Assembly (NCBI GenBank): GCA_963817905.1
Contig: CAWFPS010000003.1
Span: 744,001-808,000 of the forward strand
Length of the DNA stretch: 64,000 bases
Direction of reading: 5' to 3'
Source of the DNA: VRUE01 sp963817905
GTDB lineage: Bacteria; Actinomycetota; Thermoleophilia; Solirubrobacterales; 70-9
Shown here: positions 1 to 11,539 of the stretch, in pieces
How positions within the stretch are numbered: the stretch's first letter is position 1
Layout of the letters: the number at the start of each line of letters is the position of its first letter
Notes under the pieces: generated by a model
Seen by the model: only the letters and a program-made list of their open reading frames with translations
Database searches by the model: none
What the model was told of the DNA's origin: nothing
Made by a program: the position numbers and the translations under genes

Positions 1-3000
1 TCGTCACCAGCGAGAGCGGCGCGCCGTGGTAGGGGCCGGCGAGGTAGACGCGGCCGGTGGCGTAGGTGAGGGCCGCGCCGACGCCGTAGCTCGAGAGCGT
101 GTGGCCGACCAGGCTCGCCTCCGGACAGGAGGGGTTTGCCTCCTCCGCCGCTCCCCTGCGGTGTCGCGAGGCCTCGATCGCCGCGTCACCGCAGAAGGGG
201 ATGCCGGCCAGTTTGCCGGTGATCCCCTTCGGCAGGATCAGCGAGTAGGAGGTGATCTCCTGTTCGGTGTCCTTGCGCGAGAGGTGGACGTAATACGGCG
301 TATAGGAGCCGACGTTGGCGTTGACCCCGCCGGTCACCGCGCCCGGCGCGAAGGGCGGGATCGAGCCGTCGGGGCAAGGGCCCTGGTCGATCCCGGTGGT
401 GATCTGGGAGTCGGTGAAGCCGGCGTCGTCGGGCACCCCCGCCGCCCAAGGGGTGAGGGTGATCGCGCTCCGCGCGGCGCCACAGTGCGGCGGGGAGATC
501 AGCGGCGCCCGCTGACCCGAGCGGAAGTTGATCCCCAGGTTCGTATAGGGCAGCTGCGGCAGGTTGTCGAAGGTCGCGGTCAGGGTGCCGTCGCCGGGAT
601 TGGGGGTCAGCTTGCCGGGGATCTTGAACAGCATCCCGCGGTCGGCGGACTTGGCGACCAAATAGACCGCCAACAATGAGTCGAAGGGGTTCTCCGCCCC
701 GGGGGCGCTCGTCGCCGGGTTGTCGGACTGGGCCAGATAGATCGAGCCGTGCAGCTCGTTCTTGTAGTAGGGGAGTTTGACCAGGAAGTCACCGATTTTC
801 GAGGCGTTGGGACAGCCGGCGCCGGGCGCGTTGAACGGAGTCTCCGCCGCCAGCTGGCCGGGAGTGCAGACGCCGAGCCCGGCGCCCACCGAGGGGTTCA
901 GGGTCACTCCCTGGGGCAGCGCTACCGTCACCAGCTTGACCAGCGCCTGAGTTCGTCCGCGCGGATCGATCTGCGATTGGTCGTCGTTGTAGAAGCGATA
1001 GTTGTAGCCGGAGGCCGAGGAGGCCTTCTTGACCGTGAGCTGCCCCTCCTGCTCAAGGGCGAAGTGAAGGCTCGCGCAGCCGTCGACTGGGGCGGCGCTC
1101 TCCGCGCTCTCGGTCTCCTCACCACCCTGTTGCCAAGAGCCGACGGTGGCGTCAAACGAAAGCGGCGCGCCGCAGACGCTCGGCATCGTGATGAAGGCGC
1201 GCGGCTTGGTGCTGAGCGGCTCCCCGACCGAGCATTTGCCCCAGGCGAAGGCGGGGTCTGCCTCGTTTAGGCAATCGCCGCGCTCGCTGTTGTGGGAGGC
1301 GTCCCAGGGGACGCCCCACAGCGAAATCTTCAGGTCTCGAAGGGCCAAGCCGAGCGGCACATCATTTGCCTTCAGGCTCATGTAAGCGCCAGGGACGTCG
1401 GCGTTGATCTTCATCTCGAAGTCGAGCGGATAGCCGAAAGGCGAGGCGCCGAACTTGGCGGCGCTGCCGGCATCCGGCTCGCGGTTGTAGAGGCCGAAGG
1501 TGCGGGTTTTGCCGCCGCCAGCGGCGCTGGTGACCTCGATCGTGCCGACCTGGGACTGGTCGGGGCAGCTCTCCCCCGACTCGCTGCCGGCGGCGAAGGG
1601 AGTCGAGCGCGGTGTGAGGAAGTCGGCGGTCGAACAGAGGACACCGAACCCGTTGGCCGGGTCGAGCAGAAGTCCCGGGGGCAGGTCGAAGCGCGCGCTA
1701 CGCAGATTGACCTCGCCGGAGCTTTGGTCGAGGCCAAGCGAAAGATCCACCTGGTAGGGGTGGGAGCCTGCTTGGGTCGCGGTTCCGCCACCGTCCCCCC
1801 AAGCGGCGGCAGCGAAACCCGCCGTGCCGGGGAGGAGCACGCCGGCTGCGCTGGCGCCCGAGGCGCCGGCCGAAGCGGTGCTGGGGTCTGCGGCACTCGA
1901 AGTGGCACCGACGCCCGGGGTACTTACCGGCGCCGGGGCGGACGTCGTGGGGCTCGCCGTCGCGCTGGAGATCGCGGCGCGCCCACGGTTGCTCTTGCGC
2001 TTGTGCCCCTTCTTTTGCCGGTGATGATGACGGTGGCGCTTGTGGTGTCGCTTCTTCTTCTTGGCGCGGTTGTAGCGGACGTAGTGGGGTTTAGGGTTGC
2101 CGTGGCCCGAGAGCAAGGTGGTCAGGGTCGGATCGCCGGGGTCCGAGGGCACCACCTGGCAGGCATCCCCCTCGCAGTCACCCGCCCCCCCGCCGGGGCC
2201 GCCGATCGAGACGGTCGGAAAGAGCAGCGGGCTGCCGGGCAGTGCCGGGTGGAATTTCGGCGCTAGCGGCTCGTCGCTGGTCGCGGCATCAGGCGGATAG
2301 ACGTAGCCGCCGCCCTGATGGGTGTTGCCGGTGGTGATGTAAACGCGGCCGCCTGTGCCCGCCGGGTAGCGAGCGGCGCCGGAGTTGTCAACTGCTATGC
2401 CGGATGGGGCGCCGTCGATCACGTCGTATTTGAGATGACCCTCATAGTTCCCGGCCGAGTCGAAAACGTCGACCCTCCCCCGCGGCTCCTCGGTGTAGGA
2501 GGGCTGGGTGTTGTCGAGGACGTAGACCTCGCCGCTTACGTCGTCGACAGCGACGGAGGAGTCGCGCAGGGAGGTGAAGCCGCCGGGCGGCCCCGTGATC
2601 GTCGCCACCGGGTTATCGGTGTCGGTCGCCGGGTCATAGACCTTGACCGTGTCGGTCGAGGCATCGGGGACATAGAGGTAGCCCGCCGTCCCCGAGTAGC
2701 CGGAGACGGCGATCCCATAGCCATCGCCGAGGCTGGCGGCGCCGATCGCCTGCACCGCCGAACCGCTCGCGTCGTACTCGGCGATCTGGGTCCCGACGTC
2801 GACGTAGGCGTGATCGTCGACGGGGTAGACGGCAACGCCGGTCGCTCCATCCGAGCCGCTCAGCACGGTGCCTGTTGCCAGCGAGATCGGCAAGGGGAAG
2901 CGAGCGACGTCGCGGTGGTAGTTGTTCACATACAGCGTGCCGGCGGAATCGAGCGCCAACCCGCAGGGGTCGTCGACGACTCCCGTGTGAGGGTCGGGCT

Positions 3001-3319
3001 GGCCGATCGCCGAGAGCGGCTGGCTGGTGTAGCTGCCGGCGGTACTGAAGATGCCCGCGGAGCGGTGGTAGTAGTCGGAGACCCAGGGACGTGCGAACGA
3101 GTCGAGCGTCAGGCCGCAGGGGCCGTTGAGGTAACCGGTCGGCGGGAGGGTGGGCGGCGGGGGCATCTGTGCCGGCGACGGTGGCTGGGGCGAGAAGACG
3201 AAGAGGGGCTCCACCGATGCCGCCGAGGCCGGCGCCGCGAGACAGAGAACCGCACAAAGGGTGAGTAAGATGGCGCCGCCACTACGAAAGAGACAGCGGC
3301 GCACATGGCCTGTGCTCAT
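1..3319 (-). CDS. Large secreted NHL-like/Cys-rich repeat protein, C-terminus beyond window edge
   Basis: An open minus-strand frame starts at ATG 3319 and runs to the window edge; I checked every codon and found no stop, giving at least 1106 residues. A typical signal peptide (MSTGHVRRCLFRSG then a hydrophobic stretch ending APASA) shows export. Residues ~50-330 carry repeated 'GLALDSAGTLYVNNY'-type units, as in NHL/six-bladed propellers. A Lys/Arg/His-rich linker follows at ~410-440. From ~450 on, the protein has the module of its neighbours: a TQAGSHP motif, repeats of 'LPPGLLLDP', and Cys-Pro motifs such as CPDQSQVGTI, CPNASKIG and CPEASLVG. It lies 14 bp downstream of the 979-residue protein gene, so it probably belongs to the same transcript. 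Its architecture looks like a fusion of the two neighbouring protein types. Molecular function is unknown; a surface or cell-wall role is inferred. Confidence 0.85.
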   Translation of the reverse strand, partial: MSTGHVRRCLFRSGGAILLTLCAVLCLAAPASAASVEPLFVFSPQPPSPAQMPPPPTLPPTGYLNGPCGLTLDSFARPWVSDYYHRSAGIFSTAGSYTSQPLSAIGQPDPHTGVVDDPCGLALDSAGTLYVNNYHRDVARFPLPISLATGTVLSGSDGATGVAVYPVDDHAYVDVGTQIAEYDASGSAVQAIGAASLGDGYGIAVSGYSGTAGYLYVPDASTDTVKVYDPATDTDNPVATITGPPGGFTSLRDSSVAVDDVSGEVYVLDNTQPSYTEEPRGRVDVFDSAGNYEGHLKYDVIDGAPSGIAVDNSGAARYPAGTGGRVYITTGNTHQGGGYVYPPDAATSDEPLAPKFHPALPGSPLLFPTVSIGGPGGGAGDCEGDACQVVPSDPGDPTLTTLLSGHGNPKPHYVRYNRAKKKKRHHKRHRHHHRQKKGHKRKSNRGRAAISSATASPTTSAPAPVSTPGVGATSSAADPSTASAGASGASAAGVLLPGTAGFAAAAWGDGGGTATQAGSHPYQVDLSLGLDQSSGEVNLRSARFDLPPGLLLDPANGFGVLCSTADFLTPRSTPFAAGSESGESCPDQSQVGTIEVTSAAGGGKTRTFGLYNREPDAGSAAKFGASPFGYPLDFEMKINADVPGAYMSLKANDVPLGLALRDLKISLWGVPWDASHNSERGDCLNEADPAFAWGKCSVGEPLSTKPRAFITMPSVCGAPLSFDATVGSWQQGGEETESAESAAPVDGCASLHFALEQEGQLTVKKASSASGYNYRFYNDDQSQIDPRGRTQALVKLVTVALPQGVTLNPSVGAGLGVCTPGQLAAETPFNAPGAGCPNASKIGDFLVKLPYYKNELHGSIYLAQSDNPATSAPGAENPFDSLLAVYLVAKSADRGMLFKIPGKLTPNPGDGTLTATFDNLPQLPYTNLGINFRSGQRAPLISPPHCGAARSAITLTPWAAGVPDDAGFTDSQITTGIDQGPCPDGSIPPFAPGAVTGGVNANVGSYTPYYVHLSRKDTEQEITSYSLILPKGITGKLAGIPFCGDAAIEASRHRRGAAEEANPSCPEASLVGHTLSSYGVGAALTYATGRVYLAGPYHGAPLSLVT

Positions 3320-3333
3320 TGGGCCCCCTCCCG

Positions 3334-6273
3334 CTACCTCACCGCGCCACGGTGAGCCACCTTGCCGCCGCGGTGATGGTGGCTGCGCTTCTTATGCCGC
3401 TTGCCCTTGCACCCCGCCCGCAGCTTCGGGTGGGCTGTGTAGGTGCGGCCGTTGTGGGCGGTGTATTTGACCGTCGCGCGGTAGGTGCGCGCGCAGATGT
3501 TGCGGCTGTTGACCAAAAGGCCCTTCTTGCCGCCCTGCAGGCGGGTCACCAGCTTGGTGAAGGGGGCGTCGGGGATGAAGTCGAAGGTGTTGCGAATTCC
3601 TCCGTGGATCGAGTCGGTCCTACCGGCCGACTCGACTCGGATCGGCTGGTAGGCGGGGCCGCGCAGGTCGGGGACCAGGTCGGGCAAGAGGTTGTCGGAG
3701 GAGCGCAGGTAGACGTTGCCGGTGAGCGGGTAGTCGAGGATCGGCGTTTGCACCGTGGCGCTGCCATAGACCGCGCCCTTGGGGCAGGCGTCGGCGGCGA
3801 ACTGCACCCTGGTGCAGATCGTGCGGATGTGGGCGTTCTCGAGGAACTCCGAGCGCGGCATCGCCAGCGAGAGGCTGGCGATGTTGGCGTCGCCCGGCCG
3901 CGTCTTCAAGACCACGGTCAGCTGCGGGTGCTTACCGCGCTTGGTTCCGCCCTTTAGCTTCAAGAACATCTGGGGCTTGAAGCCGAGTGAGGTGCACTCG
4001 GCCAGCTGGAAGCGCGAGGAGAGCCCGGCGACCTGGCCCAGGGTCGAGGTCAGCTGCCCGCTGACCGCGCTCGGATCACAGCTTGTGCCGGTCTCGGTGA
4101 ACTGGGCGCGGTCGAGGGTCAGGTCGACCGAGCGCACGTCGGTGGGGATCCCGTCGAGGATCGCGGGGATCGGGTCCGACACCGCGGTGATCTGCGCGGT
4201 CTTGGAGTCGATGTAGAGGGCTGTGCGGACGACGATCGTGCCCAGGTCGAAGGGGCCGGCGGTCGCCGGGGTGAGGATCGCAAAGCTGAGCGGGGCGCCT
4301 TTGTAGGGGCCGGCCATGTAGACCTTGCCGGGGGCGTAGTAGGGCGATGGGCCCGCTCCCGCTCCGGCGATGACGGTGCCGACCTGCGAGTTCGCCGGGC
4401 AGGAGGGCGAGGCCTTCTCCCCCGCGCCCGACTTGGCGGCGGCGACGGCGAGGGCGGCATCGGAGCACTGCGCGACGCCGGCCAGCTTGGCGATCATGCC
4501 CTGCGGCGGGCTGACGCTCACCGCGGAGAAGTTCTGCGTCGCATCGTCGCGGCGCAGGTGCATGACGAAGGGCGAGTAGCTCTTGGCGACCGGGCTGACC
4601 ACGCCGGCGTCAAAGGAAGGCGCGTTGGGCTGATCGCAGCTGCCTCCGGTGATCGACCAGGAATCGCTGGTCGCCACCGGCGAGCTCGGGTCTGAGTAGG
4701 GGGTCAGCTCGCCGGCGCTCGAGTAATCGCCGCAGGCCGGGGTGCGCAGGGTCGCGCGCGGGCCCTGCTTGACGTGCAGGTAGAAATGCTCGAAGGGCAG
4801 CTGCGGGGCGTCGGTGACCGTCGTGGTCAGCTGCCCGGTGAGCGGATCCGGGGTGACCTTGGCCGCGAGCTTGGCGATGAAGCCGCGCTCGGTGTCGTTG
4901 ACGACGATGTAGATGGCGGTTAGGGATCTGAACGGGTTGTCGTAGGGGTCGGCGATGTAGACGGTGCCGGGCGCCGGGGCGTCCAAAAGCGGCGTGTCGA
5001 CCTCCACCCGGCCGATCTTCGAGGCATCGGGGCAGGTTGGCTGCGCTTTGGTGAAGTGGATCGGGGTCTGCTGGCCGACCGGCGTGGTGAGGCCGACCTC
5101 CGCCGCAGAACAGCCGTCGAGGCCGTTTGCCCCGGAGGGGTTGATCACCAGGCCCGGCGGCAGCGTGACTACCGTGTCCTTGAGGTGGGAGGTCGCCAGG
5201 CCGCAGTCGAACTGGGGTTTGGTCGGCGCCGGGAACGGTTTGATCTGTTTGCAGGCGTCGTTGTTTTGCGGGGTGTGGACGTCGACCTCAAGGCCTGTGG
5301 GCTGATCGGCGACGTTGGTGGTGGGCTGCGCGGAGAGGGTCGGGGTGAATTTGACCTGGTCGCAGCCGGTTGGCTGCGGGGCGGTGTCGGTCGCCTCGAT
5401 CCAGTCCTCCGAGCCCGCCCAGACGCTCTGCCAGGAGCGCGCGGCGATCGTGAAGTCAAGCGGCCCGGTGGAGCAGTTGGTCGGCGCGGAGAGGAAGGGC
5501 TTGACGGCGCCGGAAGCCGAGGCTCCCCAGGTGCCGGTGTTGCGGTTCATGCGCTGGAGGTCGTGGACGGAGTCGTGGGGAACCCCCCAGATGGTGAGGG
5601 TCGCGTACTCCACGTGGAAGCCGGTCTGAATGTCGCGGGTATTGACCCGCAGCCCGTAGTCGCCATCGCTTCGCACCTCGGGGAACAGCACGCCGGTAAC
5701 GGTCAGCGCCTTGAAGCCGAGCATCGCCGCCTCCCCCGGCGGCGGCACCAACAGGTTGACGGGAACCAGCAAAATGACACCGCCGGCCCTGATCGCGATC
5801 ACGCCGACCTGGCTGTTGACCGGGCAGTTGCCGGCGGTGGCGCCGTAGAAGTCGGCCAGCTCGCAAGGGGGGACCGCCCCGGGGTTGCCGACCGCTCCGG
5901 CGGGGGCGTCGGCGACGATGTCCTTGACGTCATCGGCGGGGGTGGTCGCCGCGAAACTGAAGCGGGTGGAGAAGTCGGGGTGGGCGCCGGCCTGGGTCAG
6001 CTCGGGAGTGTCGGTGATCGCCCCCAGCCAGCTCAGATAGGCGCCGTCGCCGTTGAAAGACGACCCCCCGTTGGCGCCCGGCGGCGGGGACTGGGTGGTG
6101 GGGGCATGGCCCTTGGCAAAGACGCTGCCCGGCTCGAAGGCGAAGTCGGCCCGCGCGGCGGGGGCAAGCGCCGCCAGCGAGGCCGCCGCCACCGCGACGG
6201 CAAGCGCCGCCTTGGTGAGAAGGGCGCGAGGGCGCGCGGCGACCCTCGGGGACATGGCCTGAATGGCACTCAT
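3334..6273 (-). CDS. Secreted Cys-rich repeat protein with polybasic C-terminus (duplication copy 1)
   Basis: 979 residues with an N-terminal signal peptide (Arg-rich start, hydrophobic core, cleavage after APAARA). The body contains at least four repeats built around a Cys-Pro motif: CPVNSQVGVI, CPDASKIGRV, CPANSQVGTV and CPKGAVYG. These are usually preceded by 'LPPGLVINP' or 'SPPQGMIAKLAG' and a second Cys, and followed by 'G-VY-A-PY---P'. Paired cysteines suggest disulfides outside the cell. The last ~30 residues are Lys/Arg/His-rich. The ATG overlaps the stop of the upstream NHL gene (ATGA), so translation is coupled. It is nearly identical to the 985-residue protein at 12303-15260 except in the C-terminal ~130 residues. 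I do not recognise a characterised family; adhesion or wall association is only a guess. Confidence 0.9.
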   Translation of the reverse strand: MSAIQAMSPRVAARPRALLTKAALAVAVAAASLAALAPAARADFAFEPGSVFAKGHAPTTQSPPPGANGGSSFNGDGAYLSWLGAITDTPELTQAGAHPDFSTRFSFAATTPADDVKDIVADAPAGAVGNPGAVPPCELADFYGATAGNCPVNSQVGVIAIRAGGVILLVPVNLLVPPPGEAAMLGFKALTVTGVLFPEVRSDGDYGLRVNTRDIQTGFHVEYATLTIWGVPHDSVHDLQRMNRNTGTWGASASGAVKPFLSAPTNCSTGPLDFTIAARSWQSVWAGSEDWIEATDTAPQPTGCDQVKFTPTLSAQPTTNVADQPTGLEVDVHTPQNNDACKQIKPFPAPTKPQFDCGLATSHLKDTVVTLPPGLVINPSGANGLDGCSAAEVGLTTPVGQQTPIHFTKAQPTCPDASKIGRVEVDTPLLDAPAPGTVYIADPYDNPFRSLTAIYIVVNDTERGFIAKLAAKVTPDPLTGQLTTTVTDAPQLPFEHFYLHVKQGPRATLRTPACGDYSSAGELTPYSDPSSPVATSDSWSITGGSCDQPNAPSFDAGVVSPVAKSYSPFVMHLRRDDATQNFSAVSVSPPQGMIAKLAGVAQCSDAALAVAAAKSGAGEKASPSCPANSQVGTVIAGAGAGPSPYYAPGKVYMAGPYKGAPLSFAILTPATAGPFDLGTIVVRTALYIDSKTAQITAVSDPIPAILDGIPTDVRSVDLTLDRAQFTETGTSCDPSAVSGQLTSTLGQVAGLSSRFQLAECTSLGFKPQMFLKLKGGTKRGKHPQLTVVLKTRPGDANIASLSLAMPRSEFLENAHIRTICTRVQFAADACPKGAVYGSATVQTPILDYPLTGNVYLRSSDNLLPDLVPDLRGPAYQPIRVESAGRTDSIHGGIRNTFDFIPDAPFTKLVTRLQGGKKGLLVNSRNICARTYRATVKYTAHNGRTYTAHPKLRAGCKGKRHKKRSHHHRGGKVAHRGAVR

Positions 6274-9200
6274 CGGTTCACCCTCCTGTTGCAGCGCTTA
6301 GCTCGACGGTTGAGGCGGCGCGCTTGGCGGCGCAACGCCCGCGCCCTCTTGGCCTGGCCCCTCTTTGCGGCCTTCTTTGCGATGCGCAGCTTGCGCTTGG
6401 CGCGCTTGTTGAAGGTGCCGCAGCTGTTGGGGGGCGGGTCGGGCGGACCGACGAAGGCTCTGCTGCCCGCACCCGGCTGATCGGGGGCTTTGCTCCCCGA
6501 GCCCTCGCAGGCGCCGGCGTTGACATCGCAGCCCGGCGGCGGTGGAGCGTAGGGGAAGCCGCCGTCGGTGCGCGCCGCGTAGAGCTTCGTCACCCCCGGC
6601 TCTTTGTCCTGGAGGGCGAGCGCGCTGGTGGTGGCAAAGAGGACGGTGGCGCCGTCGCGGCCGGCGTTGGAGAACACCGAGGCGTAGTTGGAGGTGCCCG
6701 AGGAGAGCAGCCAAAGCTCCCCGCCCCGGTACTCATAGACATCGTCGGCGTGGTTTTGGTCCCCGCTCACCAGCGCCGTCGGGGTGTCGAAGAAGACCGC
6801 GCCGTCGCCGGCGATCCAGCGCTTGTCGTCGCGGCCGTGCTGCCAGGGGTCCTTGGCGTCGAACCCCGGCCCGAGGTCGGGGTTGTTCACCGCGCCGGCG
6901 GGCAGCGAGCCGTCGCTCGGGCAAGAGGCGCAATCGAGCGTCCCCGCCCCCGCGTCATAGACATAGAGCTGGGTGGCGGCGCCACTCGCCTTCCCCGCGA
7001 CCAGGTTCTGGCTCGAGCCGAAGCCAAAGACCGCGCCGTCGGGGGAGTTATAGGCCTGCCTGTCCGACCACTCCGCCTGCCAGACGGCGCCGTCGCCGCT
7101 GCCCAGCGCCGCGATGAAGCGCAACTCGATCGGCCCATCGACATCGGCTCCCAGCTTTGCCATGTAGAGGTTTCGGCCGCTCGCCGAGGGCAGCTGGCCC
7201 TGCGGGTTGGGCGGGGTGTCGTATTGCGCGTTGGCGACGAAGTAGACGATCCGCCCGTCATCGGAGTTGGCGGCGACGCCGAGCACCCCGGCGCGGTCGG
7301 CGCTGGGCGGGTCGACAGCGGGGTCGGCGAGGCCGTCAAGGCGCGAGGTCAGGTCGCGCACCTTGTCGGCGGCGAGATCGTAGACGTAGAGGTCGTCTTG
7401 GTGGGTAGAGCCGTTCGTGTTGTAGGTGGCGCCGGAGTCGGGAGTGAGCCGCGAGGCCGAGGTGAAAAAGACCCGCGAATCGTCGGCGGCGGCGCCGCGG
7501 TAGGTGACATAGGCGGGCTGGGGGGCCGGCAGCGGCGCCACGCCGGTCTCCTTTGCCACCTCGACCGTCGGTTGGCCGTCGCGCTGCAGGTAAAGGGTGC
7601 TGCCGGTGGCGCCGGAGTCATCGCGTCTGGCGTCCCAGACGACGCGACTGCCGTCGCGCGAGACCGTGTGAAGGAGGGAGGTCGCGCAGCGGTTAAAGCC
7701 GTCCAGGAGGGTGGGGCAAAGGCCCACCTCCGAGCCCGCCGTCGGGACGCCGGCGTCCGGGCGCACGCCGACGAAGCGCAGCTGCCCGTCGCTCCACTTG
7801 TAAAGGCGCGGGGCGGCGTTGGGGGTGGTGTCGGCGTCGAGCAGCTGGGACCGGGAGGAGAAGATCACGGTGCGCCCGTCGGCCGACATCGTCGCCATCG
7901 CCGGGGATGCCGACCCGCCCTCGCTATTCACATTCTCCTGGGCTAAGTCCGCGCCCGGATGCGGCGCGCTCTGCGGCGTGCCGGTCGGGATGCGCGGGTC
8001 GCGGGAGATCCAGGTGTAGGAGCCGTCGGGCTGGCGTTGATAGACGTCCACGCTGTTGTTTTGGTCGTCGGGGTCGAGGCCGGCGATACGTCGTGAACAG
8101 CTCGCGCTGGGCGTTTGCCGCGCGGCCGAGGCTTGTGGCGCCCGCGGCGATCCCGAGCCCCTGCACCCGCCAGCCGTCCCCTCCGCGCACCGTCCCGTAG
8201 GTCGGCGCATTGCCGCCGCCCACATGGTCTTCGGGCAGGGGCACCTCGTCGCCCGGCAGGGGCTGGGAGGAGATGAAGTCCGCCCCGTCGCCGTCCTCGC
8301 TGACGCCAAAGGTGCCGCCGTTGATCAGGAAGGGGATGCCGCCGCTGGGGTACTGGCTGGCGATCTCATAGGCGCGGCAGTCCGGCAGCGCCTCAGAGCC
8401 CTGCTGCTGGCGGATCGCCGCGTTGGGGCAGCTGGGGGGAGGTTGCGGGGCGGCCGGGGTGGTGAAGGTCTGATCGGGCCCGGTGGTGGTTGCGGTCGCG
8501 TTGGTGGCGAGGAGCTGGTAGTGGTAGGTGGTGGCGGGGGTGAGGTCGGCGAGGTCCGCCGAGACGGCTACCGGGGCGCCTCCGGCGGGCAGGTTGGCGA
8601 CCGTCGTGGTGTTGCCGTAGCTGTCGGTAGTGCCCCAGTTGAAGTGGTAGTCGCTGACCGCCTGGCCCTCGGGGTCGATCGCCCCCCGCAGGGTGGCAGC
8701 GTCGGTGCCGGTGACCTCGGCTGTGGCATGAAAGCTCGGCGCCGCGCCGGGGGTGGTGAAGGTCGCCGGCCCGGCGATCGCCTGGGTCGGGGCGAAGAGC
8801 TGGGTGGCGACCAGCCGCACGTGGTAGGTGGTGGAGGGGACCAGGTCGGTCGCTATCTGTGTGACCGGGACCGGGGAATCGCCGCTGCCCGCGTTGGCGT
8901 CGGTGACGGGCCGCCGCTGCGCGTTGGCGAAGCCGTTGGCGGAGAACTCGGCGTCATCGACGTACTCGAAGCGGTAGTTGGTCTGAAAGCCGTTGGGGTC
9001 GACCGTGCCCGAGAGGGTCGCGCTGTGGGCGCCGGGGCCGCTGACCGGGTCAAGGGTTGCGGCGGGGGCGGCGCTGTCTTTGAGCACGTAGATCCGCTCG
9101 TCGGAGACCTGGCTGGCTATGGCGTCGATGTAGAGGCGCCCGCTCGCCGGGTCGAGCCCCAGCCCGCCCAGGTTGGTGAGGGCGGTGGCGGCGCCGTGGG

Positions 9201-11539
9201 TGTCGTCGACGGCGCTCGGGGCGGCGGCGAGGCCGGGGTCGTTGGCGGGACCGAACTGCAAAACGGCCTTGCTGGTTGAGCCGTCGCGCAGCAGGTAGAG
9301 GGCATTGGTGGCGGGGTCGACCTCAAGGCCGGCGGTGGCGGTGGCCGGGGAGCCGGTCGCCAGGGTGCCCGGCGCCGCCGCGGAGCCCTCGGTCACGGTG
9401 GTGATCGAGCAGCTGCCGAGGCTCACCACCGCGGTGCAGCTCATCGGCGGCACGTCGGTGTGGGCGAAGTTGCCTCCGAAGGTGGTGACGTTGCTCCCCG
9501 AGACCGTGAAGCTCGGCCCGCACTTGGCCTCAAGCGCCGCGTCGATGTTGGCAGCTGTAGTGCTTGAATCCACATAGGCGATCGGGTCGGTGGTGTCGCC
9601 GTTCGGGCAGGTAAGGGTGAAGGTGTCCCCGAGGGTGAAGTTCGTCAAGGCGAGTCTCTGCTGCTCGTTGACGTCGGCCTGCGCGGCTGTGATCGGCGCC
9701 AGGAAGCCGACCCCGCCGCCGTTGAGGTTGGCGCTGTCATAGCGCTCGATCTCACCGCCGGCGGCGTCGTTTGAGGCGTAGAGGATGCCGCGCGGATCGA
9801 CCGCCAGCTTGCGCGGCTGATCGGGGCCGAACTGGGCCGCGGAGCCAAAGGAGGACGGTGAGGAGCCGTCGAGGCCGAAGGTGTCAACGCGCCGGTTGGC
9901 GGAATCGGCGAGATACACCGTGCCCGAGCCGGCGGCCCCGTCGGGTGAGACGGCGATGCCGAGCGTGCCGGCGGCGGCGCTGGAGCCGATCTGCCCGGCC
10001 CCGGCCCCGGGACTGGCGCGGTGACAGGCGACCGCGCCCTCACAGACCTCCATCCCGCCGGAGGCGCCGGGGGTGTCGGTGGCGACCGCCCCGGCGGCGG
10101 CGCCGGAGACGCCGACCGGGAACGAGTAGCCCGCCCCGCCCGGGGGAGGCGGGCTGCCGATCCCGCCCGCGGTGACGGCGTTGGCGCTCACCCCGGCGAG
10201 CGTCAGGCCGTTTTGGGTGCCGGTGACGAGACACTGCAGCACGCCGGGCACGTCGGCGGCCTGCACGACGCGGCTGACCGATTGGGCGCCGCTGGGGAAG
10301 GTCCCCGAGGCCCCGGCGATCGGCGCCCCGTTTTTGTACCACTGGTAGGTGACGGTGAAGGTGGCGCTGGGGACCCAGTTTCCCCGGTAGCAGTACTGCA
10401 CCGATCCGGCGCTCGGGGCATCTCCGGCACCCTGGGTGGGGGCATCGAGCTGGCCGACCGCGGGCGGCAGCGCCGCACTCGGGAAGGGCGAGACGATCTC
10501 GGGCTGTGAGGCCTGGGTCGAGCCGCCGTTGGCGTTCAGCTTGAAGACCTGGCACTGCAGCGGCTTGCCGGCGTCGGCGGCTACCGTGGTGTAGGTGTTG
10601 GTGGTGGCGCCGGCGCCGGTGGAGGGGGCGCCGTTGGTGAGCCACTGGTAGTTGGTCGTGGTCGCCGGGTTCGGGCTGGCGCAGGTGAAGGTGGTGCCGA
10701 CCGGCGAGCTGAGGCCTTTGCTGTAGGAGCCGCCCACGCCTAAGCCGGGCTCGCCTTCGACGCTCAGCTCGGCGACGTCTCGCTCGGCGAGGTTTCCCTG
10801 GAAGTGCACCGTCCAGGGGCCGCCGGCGGCGCCCGCGACGCTGACGTCGCCGGCGCCGATGGCGCCGAGACCTTCGAGAGCGCTCTGCACCTGTGCGGCG
10901 GTGGCGGCCACCGCGATCGGGGCGGAGGGGCTGCCGCCGAACTTGAGGAGGAACTGGCCGTCGACGCCGGGGTCGAGGGTGATCGTCTGCACCTCGTCGG
11001 TGCCGGCGACATCGCCGGCCTCGCCGGGGACGATCACGTCCCAGCCGAAGGAGCGGATGAAGGCGCCGGTTCCGTCGTACTCGTTGACGCGGTTGTTGCC
11101 GGCGTCGGAGACGTAGACGTTGCCGGTGTCGGGGTCGACGGCGATTGCCTGGGGGGCGCTCAGCGAGCCGTTGCCGGAGACGGCGCCGTTGCCGGCGGAG
11201 GCGATTGCCGCCTGGCACTCGGCGGCGACTGTGCAGATCTCGTATTTCTTCGCGGCGGCGTCGCCCTGGTCGCCGCTGCCGCCGGAGGAGACCACATCGG
11301 CGCCCCAGGCCGAGACGAAGCTGCCGTCTTTGTCGAAGAGCTGGATGCGGTTGCTGCCGGTGTCGGCGACGTAGATGTCACCGACGTCGGCGGGGCCGAC
11401 CCCGGAGGAGTTGACGGCGACATCGCGGGCGCCGTTCAACTCGGCGCCGAACTGGGTCAGGCCGGTGCCGTCGAAGGCGCCGAAGTAGTCGGCCACCTCC
11501 TTGGAAGCGAAAGCCTGTGTGGCGAGCAGGCAGAGGGCG
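3403..11539. repeat. Copy 1 of an ~8.1 kb tandem duplication
   Basis: This block aligns base for base with 12390-20522 (offset 8987 at the left end, 8983 at the right end). It covers the 979-codon gene and most of the giant NHL gene. The right edge is sharp: identity stops at 11539/20522 inside the signal-peptide codons. The left edge is gradual, with several differences below ~3760. The offset change of 4 is explained by the extra base near 8085 and an extra ACC codon near 9480 in copy 1. Confidence 0.92.

Noticed and set aside
6324..7946. Long plus-strand frames opposite the secreted-protein genes (also 15311-17245, 5056-6480, 14043-15467, 1292-2266)
   Set aside because: They are codon-aligned antisense shadows of high-GC genes. 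Products are Arg/Gly/Ala-rich without domains, while the minus strand gives signal peptides and repeats.
8080..8095. Programmed ribosomal frameshift in the left giant gene
   Set aside because: No slippery heptamer; the intact copy has no shift at the same place, so a plain indel is simpler.
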